A stretch of 64,000 bases of DNA from Monosiga brevicollis MX1 (lineage: Eukaryota > Opisthokonta > Choanoflagellata > Craspedida > Salpingoecidae). The notes under the pieces were generated by a model that searched no databases, was not told the DNA's origin, and saw nothing but the letters and a program-made list of their open reading frames with translations. The position numbers and the translations under genes are program-made. The DNA is taken from assembly GCF_000002865.3 (NCBI RefSeq), contig NW_001865050.1, positions 335,098 to 399,097 of the forward strand. The letters run 5' to 3'. Shown in pieces: positions 1 through 10,214 of the stretch; position 1 is the stretch's first letter; the number at the start of each line of letters is the position of its first letter.

Positions 1-557
1 AAACAGGCGCTTGGTTTGGGCGGATGGAATCGGCCGTGGCTCGACCCGAGGATTCGACTGCGCACATTGAGGTCTACGCGAGTCCCTGGGTGGCTGATCC
101 AATGGTGCAACTGAAATGCCTCAAATACCCGACCCCAGCTGATCAAGGCAATTCAGATGATGATGCGGCTGGTGAAGCCGATGACGACGACGATGGCGGC
201 GATCCTCTGTGCCGCGATGGAGTTGGGCTTATGGCCAGCAAGAGGGCTTGTCGGCGGTTCTGCAAGAAGAATTTGCCCGATTTGCCCAAGTATGTGTACT
301 ATCCTGATGGCAATACCAAGCGCAACTACTGCCCTCAGGTGCGTGTGTACCTAAAAAGAAAATAACAAGCCAGAGTGTCAGAGTTGCATCAGTGCTCATA
401 AAGTGCTGTTTTTCACATAACTTCCTAGGCCTGCGTGTGCTGCCCACCCAAAGTGGCTGACGAAGCGACATGTGCCGCATCGTGCAAAAACGGTTATATT
501 TATCAGCGCAAGGTTCCGGATACCGGGTGCCGTCGTGTGTGCGAATGCACGTCGTAA
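1..557 (+). CDS. 3' end of a Cys-rich, probably secreted protein gene (5' end outside window)
   Basis: Two exons are visible. The first is open from the window edge through 338 and ends at CAG|GTGCGT. The second runs 429-557 after CCTAG and ends in TAA; the phase is 0 and the joined frame is clean. The first exon has an acidic stretch (D/E run near 155-205) followed by spaced cysteines (CRDGVG, CRRFCKK). The second exon encodes about 42 residues with eight Cys, including ACVCCPP, TCAASC and CRRVCEC. This spacing suggests a small disulfide-rich extracellular module, but I cannot name the family. A Met exists at 24, but the frame is open upstream of it, so the gene probably begins outside the window. 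It converges on the tweety-like gene, whose stop lies at 963. Confidence 0.6.
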
Positions 558-962
558 ACGTCTAGTCCTGCCCATTTCGATGCTAACAACATCGTTCACT
601 TTGTTCAAAAGCCTAAGCGGCACTCGTCTATTGAGTAGATCAATTCAGAACAAGCACAGTCAACTCGATGAACACAACTCTAGACACGACCAATCAAAGC
701 TCCCGGACAAAGTGCGGTGACGTGCATGAGTGCGTGGGATCACAACTAAGGGACCCAAAAACGGATGACACAAGGTTCCAGAGCGGTGGGCCAATCAACG
801 CGACTGTTGTCAAGCCAGCAGCCAGCCAACTTGACAGTAGTCGCGGCCCGCAGCTGGGGAGGGTGTACACAACATGGAATGGGGAGAAGAAACAACAGAA
901 GGAAAGAATACAGCGCGTTTAGCAAGAAAAAAAGATTGAAAGATCACTGAATCAGGAAGGGA
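558..962. other. Convergent intergenic spacer
   Basis: These 405 bp lie between the TAA at 557 and the tweety-like stop at 963. I see no conserved reading frame, RNA gene or long repeat. It presumably holds the 3' UTRs of both genes. Confidence 0.6.
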
Positions 963-3374
963 TTAGACTGCCTTGCTGCCAGCCTCAAGATCACCATACT
1001 GCTCCTCGAATGTATCCTGCCAGGTTATCAACAGGCCGCAAAGTGAGCATGGCCAAGAGAGCGAGCAAGAGCGAGATAAAAAAATCGTACCGAGAGCAGG
1101 CGAGCGAAGATCTCAGTGAGAGAGAAGATGACGGCAAAGCCAAGAAGGACTTGAGTGGTGGAACCGATAGAACCGGCAAAATCGTTGCACAGCAAAATGA
1201 CCACCGCTTGGTAGCTGCAATGTTTCAAGCGAGCAAGACGAGAGAAGGACATGAGAAAGACGTGTTTGTGATGCACACAGTGACAGGCGTGTCGAGCCGC
1301 ACCGCTCGTTGAAAAGACCGCAGCCTAGAACAGCATCGACAAAGGTGGTGGTGATGTTGTTGAGCTCGTTGTAAGCGTTGATCAATTCTTGCTTGCCGCT
1401 CTGTTCGTCGGAGACAAAGATGTATAGTCAAGGGTGAGGCAACAATGGGAAAGACAGACAAAGGCGCATCGCTGGCAAACGATTGCGTACCTCACACTCC
1501 GCGACATAGGGAGCTGCACCGGAACAGTCAATGTCATTCACAGTTGTGCCGAAATCCTCAAGCGCCTCAAGGATGCTATTCATATCGCCTTGAAAGGGAT
1601 TGTTGCACGAGCGAAGGGTTTCATCCTGATCGCAGGTGATGTAATAGACACCAATGTCGCCGTCTGCAGAAGCATCAAACTCGGCCAGCTGCATGACGTG
1701 GACGTCCGCGTCAATGCAAAAGTCGCTGGAAAGCTGGGCAACGCTGCATGCCATATGGCAAGCAAGCGAGAAAATCACATGGCCCGATACCGTCAGCAAG
1801 GCACGGACAGAGGCATGCGCAGCTTAGGCTTGTATTGTATTGATGATGCGGGAGTGTGTATCGGCACGCATGTGTATACAAAAGGCATGATGCGTATGCC
1901 CAGGGACGTACTAGATGAAGACGGCGGCCACGATCCAGAGGATAAGGACGAGAAGGAGGGTCAAGGATGAGATGATACATGTGATGGGCTTGCAAGCGCC
2001 GGTGGCGGCCGGGCGGCACGTGTCGGGACCCTTGGCGTTCCACAGGGCAAAAATAGCCGTCAAGACGACAAAGGCGCACAAGACGCCGAGGACGGCACGA
2101 AGGAATCGTGAGCGGGACTTGTCGTAGTCTTGCAAATCATCATCAAACGACTTGGTCAGCTCTGAAGCATCAAAGCTGCTGGCTTCTTCGCGGATGCTTT
2201 CAAGGGCGTCGCGAATCTGTCTGAGATCGTCGGCATCGACACCAGCAGCTTGGAGGCCGTCATTGTTTTCAATGGTGTCGATGGTTTCTTCAACAAGATC
2301 AAACAAGGGCACCGAGGCGTTGTAAATTTCATCCGGGATGTCAGCTGCGGCACGAGAATACACAAACGGCTTCATGAGCTGGCAAGTTCGAGCTGCAGGA
2401 GTGAGGCGTGTCAAATCTATGTGCAGACATGGAAGGAGGACAAAGTTGCGACAAGGTATACATACCAAAGAGTTGGACGACCTCGGGAATGCCAGTCATG
2501 GCTACAGCAAGATGAATAATTCAGACGAAAGAGGCGTGAGGCATCAACGGACAGTCACACAAAGTGACAAGAGGGTGGCTGAGCATGGTGGCTGGCGCAA
2601 GAGGACAGCTTGGGTGCAGAAGAAATTCCGTACCATCGGATTGCTTCTTATCAGCGCCGAGACCCACGCCAACAAAGATGATGGCGATGACAACCATGAC
2701 TATGGCAAGCCAAGACCCGTACGCGATGATGAGAGTGCTTCGGGCATGCGCCGTGCTTGATCGATGACAGTGCACACAACGTACGGATAACCAGGACTAG
2801 CAGAACAATCTGGCAGGTGGCGGAGACTTCGTGGAGGCGGCACTTCTGGCGGCAGCAACAGCAGCTAAGCGGAACAATGTGCCAAATGAGCTGAGGAGTG
2901 TTTAAGGATTTGACAACCGGCCACGCAAAAGACACGGGGTGGCACGAACCGGCACATGGCCCAGCACAAAATGCCAAGAAAGAAGAGGAGGCCAAAGACG
3001 ACGGCCACAATGGCGCCCCGGAAGAAGACGTCAAGCAACCGGTCCTGATTGATATCATCTTGCGTCCAGTTGGTACCTGCAAACGAGTCAGTCAGAGGAG
3101 CAGCAGGGCACAGAATGAGTGGAGGGCGGACGGAAGGCGGGCGGAAGGCGGACGGAGAAAGAGTGCAAGTCGTTGCGAAGCAGAAAACGTCAATCAACGC
3201 ACCGCTCTTGCCCCAGTACTTGACCTGGTTGCCCTCGACGTAAACATCGTAGTCGACCTCAAAATTGACGTCCACTGGTGTGTTACCATTGTCACAGGTA
3301 ATCTGGCCTGTCACGACAGAGGCCAGCGCCAATGCCAGCAGCACGGCGGCAGCAGCAGTCGTGCTCTTGAACAT
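963..3374 (-). CDS. Tweety-family five-pass membrane protein (TTYH-like)
   Basis: Seven or so exons can be joined. The start Met at 3374 opens a signal peptide (MFKSTTAAAAVLLALALASV) and a short extracellular part. TM1 (VFFRGAIVAVVFGLLFFLG) is followed by a Cys-rich cytosolic turn (PLSCCCCRQKC). TM2 ends in GVGLGADKKQSDG, like the GFYGNSETSDG of vertebrate TTYH. An extracellular helical loop with NAS glycosylation leads to TM3 (AVLGVLCAFVVLTAIFALW) and TM4 (CIISSLTLLLVLILWIVAAV). The second loop has the family pattern: DFC at about 1,720, YYITC, then NPFQ. It closes with CGLFNERYQ..LLCND, TM5 (QVLLGFAVIFSLTEIFARLL) and a short tail EAGSKAV. The stop is TAA at 963-965, and the last exon follows TGGCAG. 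TTYH proteins are described as volume-regulated or calcium-linked anion channels or lipid-binding proteins; function here is inferred from family. A prominin alternative was rejected because of the FC..YY..C..NPFQ signature. Confidence 0.85.
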
Positions 3375-4595
3375 CTTGAACCGTTCTCTGACGTCTAAAA
3401 TCCGGACGGAGAGATCAAGTGATGATGAGTTGAGGCTTTGGGGCTCTCGGCGAAGAATGGTTACCAAGGGGAAAAAAAAAAATGGCACAGCCGAGAAAGA
3501 CTCGAGGAGATGATGATAAAAAAAAAACGAGTGCAAAGAAGATCCATGAGGAAAGCCAGGGAAAGAAGACAAACAAGGCTGGCAGAGGAGGAAGCAGCGT
3601 CCGCCCAGAAGGAGACGAGAAATGGATTGAGCAAGACGGTCAGGTCAACCCAGCCGGCGCCACCGTCAAGGACAGCTCTCTTTCGAACGCCGACGAACGA
3701 CCGAGAGACAAGGAACAAAAACACCACCCCAAGCCCAACAACAGAAGGCGCAACCAGCAACGGTATCAGCGCCATCGGTATCGAGGGTATCGAGGAAAAG
3801 CACCCGAGACCACCCGCTGCCATTTGCCATTGACCGCAGTTACCTTTGACGACACACAGAGAGAGAGAGAGAGAAATTGCGCACAAAGTTCCGCCCCCCT
3901 GTGAGCCCTTGTGATCAACATCTGCTTCATTAACCTGTAAAGTACCGTCATAAATTTTCTCTTATTAGGTTAACAAAACAGCATAAGGTCATAATTTTGA
4001 TACAGATGCCATGGATTTCACGTCAAAAAGCTCAGCCTGACCCACAAGTGTGATTAAACCTGTAAGGGTACAATGTTCTATCTGACACATATGTATGGGG
4101 ACGTGGTCCTCAGGACAGGTCATGCTTACCGTCCCATGGACAAACAGTGTAAGACCACGCCACACACATTACTACAAACAGCATGTTACCAGTTGTCAGT
4201 GTGTCCGCCCCTTCATGTTGTGTTACGTGTGTGTGGAACCCATGACGAAAAGCATCAGAATGTATTTCTCGGAAATTAAATTTTCAACTTTGAGTGTAAA
4301 AGTGGTCACTGCCTTCGCATGTGATGGGTTCTCGGGGGTGCCAGGAAGTTCTGAAACACGATGGCGGGTCCGCCAGACAAGGACCGGTCCACAGGAGACG
4401 TGGTTGATCGGTAAGGAACGAGCGCAGGAAAGGGCGGTTCCCAACGGCAGTGGTAAGGCCTTGACGCGGACTCAAAAATTCAGGACAGAACTTCTGTGCA
4501 AAAAGGGGGGAAAAAAAAAACGAAAGTGCAACAAGGCGCAGATGCGCAGATGCGGCAGTTCAGGCGCTTGATGGGAGGGAAAGCGAATGATCACC
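3375..4595. other. Intergenic spacer between tweety-like gene and MRPL11
   Basis: This holds the promoter and 5' UTR of the tweety-like gene, including poly-A runs at 3472-3481 and 3518-3528, and the 3' flank of MRPL11. About 3,930-4,300 is distinctly AT-richer than the neighbours. I find no conserved coding frame in it on either strand. Confidence 0.5.
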
Positions 4596-4714
4596 CTAAT
4601 CCTTGACAACTCGGATTCCCATGGAGCGGCACGAGCCAATGAGGCATTTGCACACCGACTCCAGACTCGTGTTCCGGAACTTGGCATCCTAGTCAGGAAG
4701 GAAGACAGACAGAG

Positions 4715-4773
<59 letters not shown>

Positions 4774-5690
4774 CGCCTTGAGATATACAGAAACCGCATG
4801 GGGAACAAATCGAAAGGCAAGTAGAACCAGCAACACGGCACGTAGCAGAGTACAGTCTTGCAGGCACAGGTTACACACCTGTTGTTTGACCTGTGCAATC
4901 TCAAAAATCTGCTTGAGCGAAACCTTGCCCACCGTCTCGCGACCTGTGCGCCATCAGTTGTCAACACCGGGGTCCGCAGCGTGAGAACGACGAGCCACCA
5001 TACGGCTCTCAAAACTTTGCAAGCTCCCCCTCTCCTTCCGCCCCATGCAGAACCAGATCCCATGGTCGTGCCACAAAGGACTGACCTGGCTTTTGAGCGC
5101 CCTTGGTCACGCCTGCGGCCTCTTTGATGAAATACGAGTTGGGCGGCATGCCTGTGCGCATGGTGAAGGTGCGGTCACCCTGCGCGCGCAAGCCCATGCA
5201 AGAGAACATGCATAAAACCATGAGCAACGAAAATTGAGATGCACCGCACGGTGAGCCAGCGAAAGCGCCTGCGCGTGACCTGCCTTGAGCTGCACTTTGG
5301 TCGGAATAGGCACGCCCTGCTTAAAGTCCTTGGTGCGCTCGTTAAACTGTTTGCAAAACTCCATGATGTTGATACCACGCTACACGGCCAAATCCAGTAC
5401 CAGGCCCACCGTCGCGAGTGAGTGTCGCATTGAGGCCAAGCGCGGTGCAGCCCTCCCCGAGTCTGAACGGTCAGGCGAGCTTCCTTCTCGACCGAGCCTC
5501 TTCTCAGCAAAGGACACAAGAGGGCCCAAAAGGAACGAAACTTCTGGTAGATACGGTCGGGGTTTGGACCAGATGCTGGTGCCAGACAACACACCTGGCC
5601 GAGGGCCGGACCCAGCGGTGGAGCGGGCGCTGCTTTTCCCGCAGCAATGTACATGGAGAAGGACGAGATGATCTTGGTTTTGTTGCTCAT
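4596..5690 (-). CDS. MRPL11: Mitochondrial large-subunit ribosomal protein L11 (uL11m)
   Basis: Five exons read as uL11. Exon 1 starts at Met 5690 and has the N-terminal signature ([18 protein letters not shown]). Exon 2 follows GTGTAG with [16 protein letters not shown] and [11 protein letters not shown] (about 5,290-5,375). Exon 3 carries [20 protein letters not shown] and [12 protein letters not shown] (about 5,085-5,180). Exon 4 has [17 protein letters not shown] (about 4,880-4,935). Exon 5 follows CTAG with [18 protein letters not shown] and TAG at 4596-4598. uL11 binds 23S rRNA helices 43-44 in the GTPase-associated centre. The bacterial-like sequence, with no eukaryotic cytosolic L12-type features, assigns it to the mitochondrial ribosome. 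A long cleavable presequence is not evident, so import may use the N-terminus or an unseen upstream exon. The last intron contains a (CT)n tract on the sense strand. Confidence 0.93.
4719..4769. repeat. (GA)n microsatellite in the last MRPL11 intron
   Basis: About 25 GA units on the + strand, read as (CT)n on the sense strand of MRPL11, just before the final acceptor. Confidence 0.95.
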
Positions 5691-5888
5691 GATACCGGTG
5701 GCAGCTAGGCAGTGCGCCCCTCCACCCGCCGTCTACGCTACCTACAAACCGTTCCAACACGCACACACCCAGCCAGCCCAACCAGCAAAGACAGGCCACA
5801 CAGTCTTGTTCACCGACTCCCCCCTGGTACAGAAGCCCAGAGCTCTCTGTGTGTGTGTGGTAAGTGAGCGCGTGTACTTGACTCTGTG

Positions 5889-5929
<41 letters not shown>

Positions 5930-6147
5930 AAGTGTGAAAATCAGCACACTAGACCTTCATTTGATCAAAGTGTATCTTCATATACACTTTATTTGAAGCC
6001 CCTTGTTGTTGTCTGCATGCAGGCAATTGGGCGTTTAGGCTGCTGCTGCTGCTGCTGCTTTTTTTTTTTTTTTTTTTTTTGCTCGATCGGGGTGCCCTGC
6101 CATTCTCCATGTTCGCCCACGGTGCAGCGCGTGGGCCGTGTTCAAGA
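5691..6147. promoter_or_regulatory. Divergent promoter region between MRPL11 and the laminin-G-like gene
   Basis: The two start codons face away from each other at 5690 (-) and 6148 (+). The interval contains a (TG)n run (about 5,885-5,926), a CTG run (about 6,042-6,059) and a poly-T run (about 6,060-6,080). I see no TATA element that I would defend. Confidence 0.4.
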
Positions 6148-8735
6148 ATGGCTGTGCTCTCCCGCCAAGTGCAACAGGGCAATCTTTTGCGCCTCGCTCT
6201 TCTGGTTGTGTTCTTGCCGCAACTTCTGGCTTCTTGCGCAAATCAAGACGCCTGTTTCCAGCAGCGAAGTCCCCGCACCAACGCCACCCAAGCGCTGCAC
6301 GCTGCTTTGCACCGCTACCACCACAGCCTGGACGAAGCGCGAGATGGTGCCTCCCTTGCAGACTTGCACAGCATCCTTGAAGATGTGGCCGACGCGCACG
6401 CCATTGCCAACGCCAGCGTTGCCGCCTGGACTGCACACAACAATATTTCCCGTACCGTGATGCTGGCAAATGAACTTTTGCTTGACGCCAACGTTGAATT
6501 GACCGCCGCCATGACCGCCTACAATAATACCGCAGAGCTGACCAATACGCTTCAGAGCCTGGACAGCCTTATCACTGGCCAGACTGCAGCCCTAGTCCGC
6601 CTCTCAGACCTCTCTCAGGCTCTATGGCAACGGCTTTGCAACAAGACCACCAGCACCGCAGACTCGCAGCCCAGCACCCTTGGTGCCTTTCGAGGACGGA
6701 GCTACGCCTTGCTTGAGCTCGAGCTCGGCGAGCGCAACAATGACATTTACCTCAGCTGGTATGCAGACGCCACCGGGAGCAGCAGCAGCAGCTCTGCTGG
6801 TCTTGAGCTTCTTCTCCGCCTCGAGGCCGATGATGGCGATGTCCAGGTCTGGCTCTGGCAACGCCAACAGATACTCGTGCAGTGGCCCTGCACCGCCAAC
6901 ACCGCCGAGGCTAGCGCCAGCGCCTACCAGCTCCGCGATGCCTCGATCATGCCTGAAGGCCTGAACCTCGTACGGCTGCACCGCAACACGTCACACATCC
7001 TTCTGGTCGTCAACGGCAATGCAACTGTTGTCCCACGTCCTGCCGACTGCAGTGCTGCCAAGGCCTGGCGCGGGACCATTCATGTGGGAGGTACTCACAG
7101 CACGGATTTGGGCCATGCCCACGTGCCCTGGCCTGATTTGGGCATTGACGCTGATGAGCCCGTGGAGGGTTGGTTTGGGTGCCTTGCACACCTCACTCTC
7201 GATGGCGCCCAGATCCACCGCGCTAGTTTCACAGAGGCGGTGGCCGTTACAGATTGTCAACCGGTCAAGGACCACAATATCACTTGTGACTTGGGCCGAC
7301 GCACTTCTTTGGCTGCCCACATTCACGATCGTCATGCTACCGAGCAGCAACATCTGGACAGCTTGCAGGTGTATGCCAACCAGCTTGATCAACTGGCTGC
7401 CAGCGCAGCCACGCAAACAAGCACCACTGCAGAGCTGCATGCCGCCCTTGCCGTCTTCCCGGCAGAGCAGACACAGCTAACACGTGCCATTGCCAACGCC
7501 TCGACACTCGTGCGAGACCTCCAAGCCGTAGCTTCAACCTTGCACGATCGCGTGAGTTTGCTTGTAGCGCGCGTCAGCAACCATACCGAGCGCGTGGGAT
7601 TTGCGCATGCCCTTGCGCGGGCGCTGACCCAAACCGCCCTGAACCACAGCCAGACAGCTACGGCTATGAGCGATGAGGCACTCACCCTGCACGCAGAGCT
7701 AGCTTCACTCCAGCAAGCGCTTCAGACGCAGCAGGGCCAAGTCCTTGGACTCAACCAACGTCAGCTGATAGTGCATTCTGTGGCCACGGGCCTCAACGCC
7801 AGTCAGCACGAGCTCGTCGCGCGTCTTGGGGCTCTGATGGTTACTGAATCCGCTCGCGTTCTTGTGGCGCATCAGGAGATACTCGAGCAGGTGATTACGG
7901 TCGACGCCAGCACCTTCTTCACACGTGCCGAGGCTGCTGCCCAGCAGTTGCACGCGGCTGTCGCCACGCTCGCTGCCATCAATGGCAGTGTCAGTGCGCT
8001 CGCCCAAGACGCGCAGATTGTCCGGGATTTGGCCAACAAAACCCTGTCCCGAGCTCGATCCACCACACACGAAGCCGCAACGTTGGCTTCGCGCCTCTCT
8101 GCCCTGGATCAGACGGCCAACTTCTCGCGCCATGAGCTGGCACTCAAGACGACTCTGGTGCCGGCCCTCAGCGACACGGTGGACGCCCTCAGCCAGCAGA
8201 CGGCAACTCTGCTGGACAACGAAGCCGTGCAAAACACCACACGACATGTACTGGGCGAGCAGGTGCGAGCTACCGAACGCTCTTTGGCCGCTGACCACAC
8301 CCACACCTCAGCGATGCTCGCGCGTAAGTCTCTCTGCTAACACACCACTTGTCATGGCACTTCCGTTTGTGGCCTGTAGTCTAATCCCTCACCGCCAACC
8401 GTTGCTACTTTGCAGAGGTGCTGTCAAATGCCAATGCATGTGCAGGACGCAGTGACACGGCCTGGACTGCATTACAAGAGGCCTTGACCGAAGCGCTTGC
8501 AACACAGCACTCGGCCCAGATGCTGTCAACGCGGCTTTTAGCCCTAGCCTCGCAGTTACATGCGGCCTTGACCGCGAGTCGTGCCTCGTCGCTGGCCGAT
8601 CAGCTATCCGACTGTCTTAAACAGCAAACTGAGCTTGAGGCGGCAGAAGCCAGTTTGGAGGTGGCTACCGCGAGCATCGAGCAGCAATTAACCCGGGCCA
8701 CGGACGCTGGTTGTTTTCCCGATACAGCCCAATGA
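6148..8735 (+). CDS. Secreted coiled-coil protein with a central laminin-G-like domain
   Basis: Two exons, 6148-8323 and 8416-8735 (C|GTAAGT, then TTTGCAG; phase 1), give about 830 residues. I chose Met 6148 because it puts a signal peptide at the terminus (LLRLALLVVFLPQLLASC). Residues about 40-180 are helical and rich in NxS/T sites. Residues about 185-360 form a beta-rich module resembling laminin G: YALLELELGERNNDIYLSW, LLLRLEADDGDVQVWLW, LNLVRLHRNTSHILLVVNG, GTIHVGG, then WFGCLAHLTLDGAQI with a paired Cys. The remaining 450 residues are heptad-like Ala/Leu/Gln-rich coiled coil with many glycosylation sites (ANASTL, SNHTER, LNHSQT). No transmembrane segment follows. The order coil-LamG-coil recalls laminin alpha chains but lacks laminin EGF repeats. 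A matrix or theca role is inference. Confidence 0.75.
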
Positions 8736-8739
8736 GAGA

Positions 8740-9100
8740 CTGCGCTTGGTGAGAATATAAGAATCTATTTCATAAGCGACACTTGTTCGGCTGCGCGCCC
8801 GTCCCTCCCGTTTCGTATTAGGCTGTGAATGAGACAGGAGGCTGCCTGTCGAGTCTTTTTGCTAATCCTTCCCTCAAAAAACCGCTTTCTCAGTCCGAAG
8901 GTTTTTTCGTGAGGATGACGCTTGCGAGAAATGAGTCCGACCAAATGTTTTCTTGTGAGAAAAGTTTTTGGTTCGTCAATTTACGACTATGAATGAGGTC
9001 TCTTATCAGTCCGACGGTAGAAGTCGTTCTTGTGAGAAAAAGGTGTGCAAGCATAACTCTTCTCACATGTCAGTTTCGGCATTTTTCTTCATCGTCAAAA
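8740..9100. promoter_or_regulatory. Upstream region of the DUF674-like gene with degenerate direct repeats
   Basis: Three related blocks begin near 8,890, 8,932 and 9,006. Each contains AGTCCGA followed by a variable spacer and, in the second and third, TCTTGTGAGAAAA. A half-copy CTTGCGAGAAATGAG lies at about 8,921. The blocks precede the Met at 9101 and may be promoter or 5' UTR elements. Confidence 0.4.
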
Positions 9101-9922
9101 ATGGCATTCTCACCAGACTGTTTTGACTTGGGGACGGACGGGATGACGCACGACACGTTTCGTGAGCCCATCTTTGTGGAGTTGCTTCGAAACGCCAAGA
9201 CAGGCAACATCGTGTACATGGAAACCACTCAAGCGTTTGTCGAGGCACTCGGGGCTGTAATGCATGAGCCCGTGGGCGCAGTGGCTCAGCGATTTGACGG
9301 CTTGGAGTTGGGCATTACTCGTGTGGCCACCCACCTGTTTGCATTGCGCGACGATCTCTGGCATGGCAAAAAAAAAAATATGATTCCATCATCAATCGAG
9401 TGGAAAGCCGACGATGAAGAGCTATCTCCTTGCGAACTTTGTCGCCTGCGTGCTAAGTTCCCAAGGGGCTGGCTCGACCATGGGTATGCCTCGAAAGACG
9501 TTCATGCAAAGGGAGAGCGTTGCAAGCTGTGCAACAACAGTTGCACCTACGGTCAAACGAATTCAGATGCATCGATGTGCATGGAGCATTGCTTCAATTG
9601 CCGCAAATCGCGGTCCGCACGTCTTGGCTCTGAACTGCAGGCGCAAGGATTGGACCGAGTCCTAGCCACCTGCTCTAGGACACCATCTCGCCCCCAATTT
9701 GTGCGAACTGTGAAATTCATTGTCACAGATTCGCTGCAGGTTTTTGAGAACAGCAGCATCAAGGCGCTCCAGCTGTTGGGGGCAGCCAAAGCTGACCTAT
9801 CACAGTTGGAAACGATCAGTGTTCAAGTTGACCGTGACCGCTTTGCACAGTTGCTCAGTTACATGCTTCTCAACGACACGCACGCTCTGACCAAGACATT
9901 TCATGATTGCAACGCTGCTTGA
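9101..9922 (+). CDS. DUF674-like protein, single exon
   Basis: An intronless frame of about 273 residues. The N-terminal block (FVELLRNAKTGNIVYMETTQ, AFVEALGAVMHEPVGAVAQR) matches the start of plant DUF674 proteins, which read roughly LxxVxDxKxNKVxxAEAGxDFVDxL....PxG. The middle has Cys pairs (CELC, CKLCNNSC, CFNCRKS) that could bind zinc. The C-terminal block (VKFIVTDSLQVFENSSIKAL, then LETISVQVDRDRFAQLLSYM and ALTKTF) matches the second DUF674 signature FxVTDDLxV...L..S..LT..F. Function of DUF674 is unknown. The frame extends upstream to an ATG at 8993, but that part reads through the promoter-like repeats, so Met 9101 is preferred. Lack of introns is unusual among its neighbours and fits retrocopy or transfer, though neither is proven. 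It converges on PCCB. Confidence 0.7.
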   Translation: MAFSPDCFDLGTDGMTHDTFREPIFVELLRNAKTGNIVYMETTQAFVEALGAVMHEPVGAVAQRFDGLELGITRVATHLFALRDDLWHGKKKNMIPSSIEWKADDEELSPCELCRLRAKFPRGWLDHGYASKDVHAKGERCKLCNNSCTYGQTNSDASMCMEHCFNCRKSRSARLGSELQAQGLDRVLATCSRTPSRPQFVRTVKFIVTDSLQVFENSSIKALQLLGAAKADLSQLETISVQVDRDRFAQLLSYMLLNDTHALTKTFHDCNAA

Positions 9923-10214
9923 TCTCCTGCTTTTTGCGCCAAGTTCATTGTTAAAGCCGTATCGACGGCCTCGGGACGCCTGCAATGTGATATGCTTGAC
10001 CAAGATTTGCTTTTTTCAAGAATGAATCGATTTTGCGCGTACAACAATCATGTCACCCCATCCAAGTAACCCTCCTTGAGCCTAAGGCCATGGCGAGTGC
10101 GGAGTCGGGCTGAGGCAAGTGTGGCATCGAGGGAAAGTCGAGTCGAGAACAGCCAACAAAAAAAAAAAAAAACAGAAGGGTCGGCAGACATGCTTGGTAT
10201 TCTACAGCGAGTCC

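Noticed and set aside
963-3374. Prominin (CD133) assignment
   Set aside because: TM1 followed by a Cys cluster fits both, but the second-loop FC..YY..C..NPFQ pattern and the short loops are those of tweety proteins.
8993-9100. Upstream Met at 8993 for the DUF674-like gene
   Set aside because: The extra 36 residues are encoded by the promoter-like repeat block and have no family similarity. The alternative of a mitochondrial presequence cannot be fully excluded.
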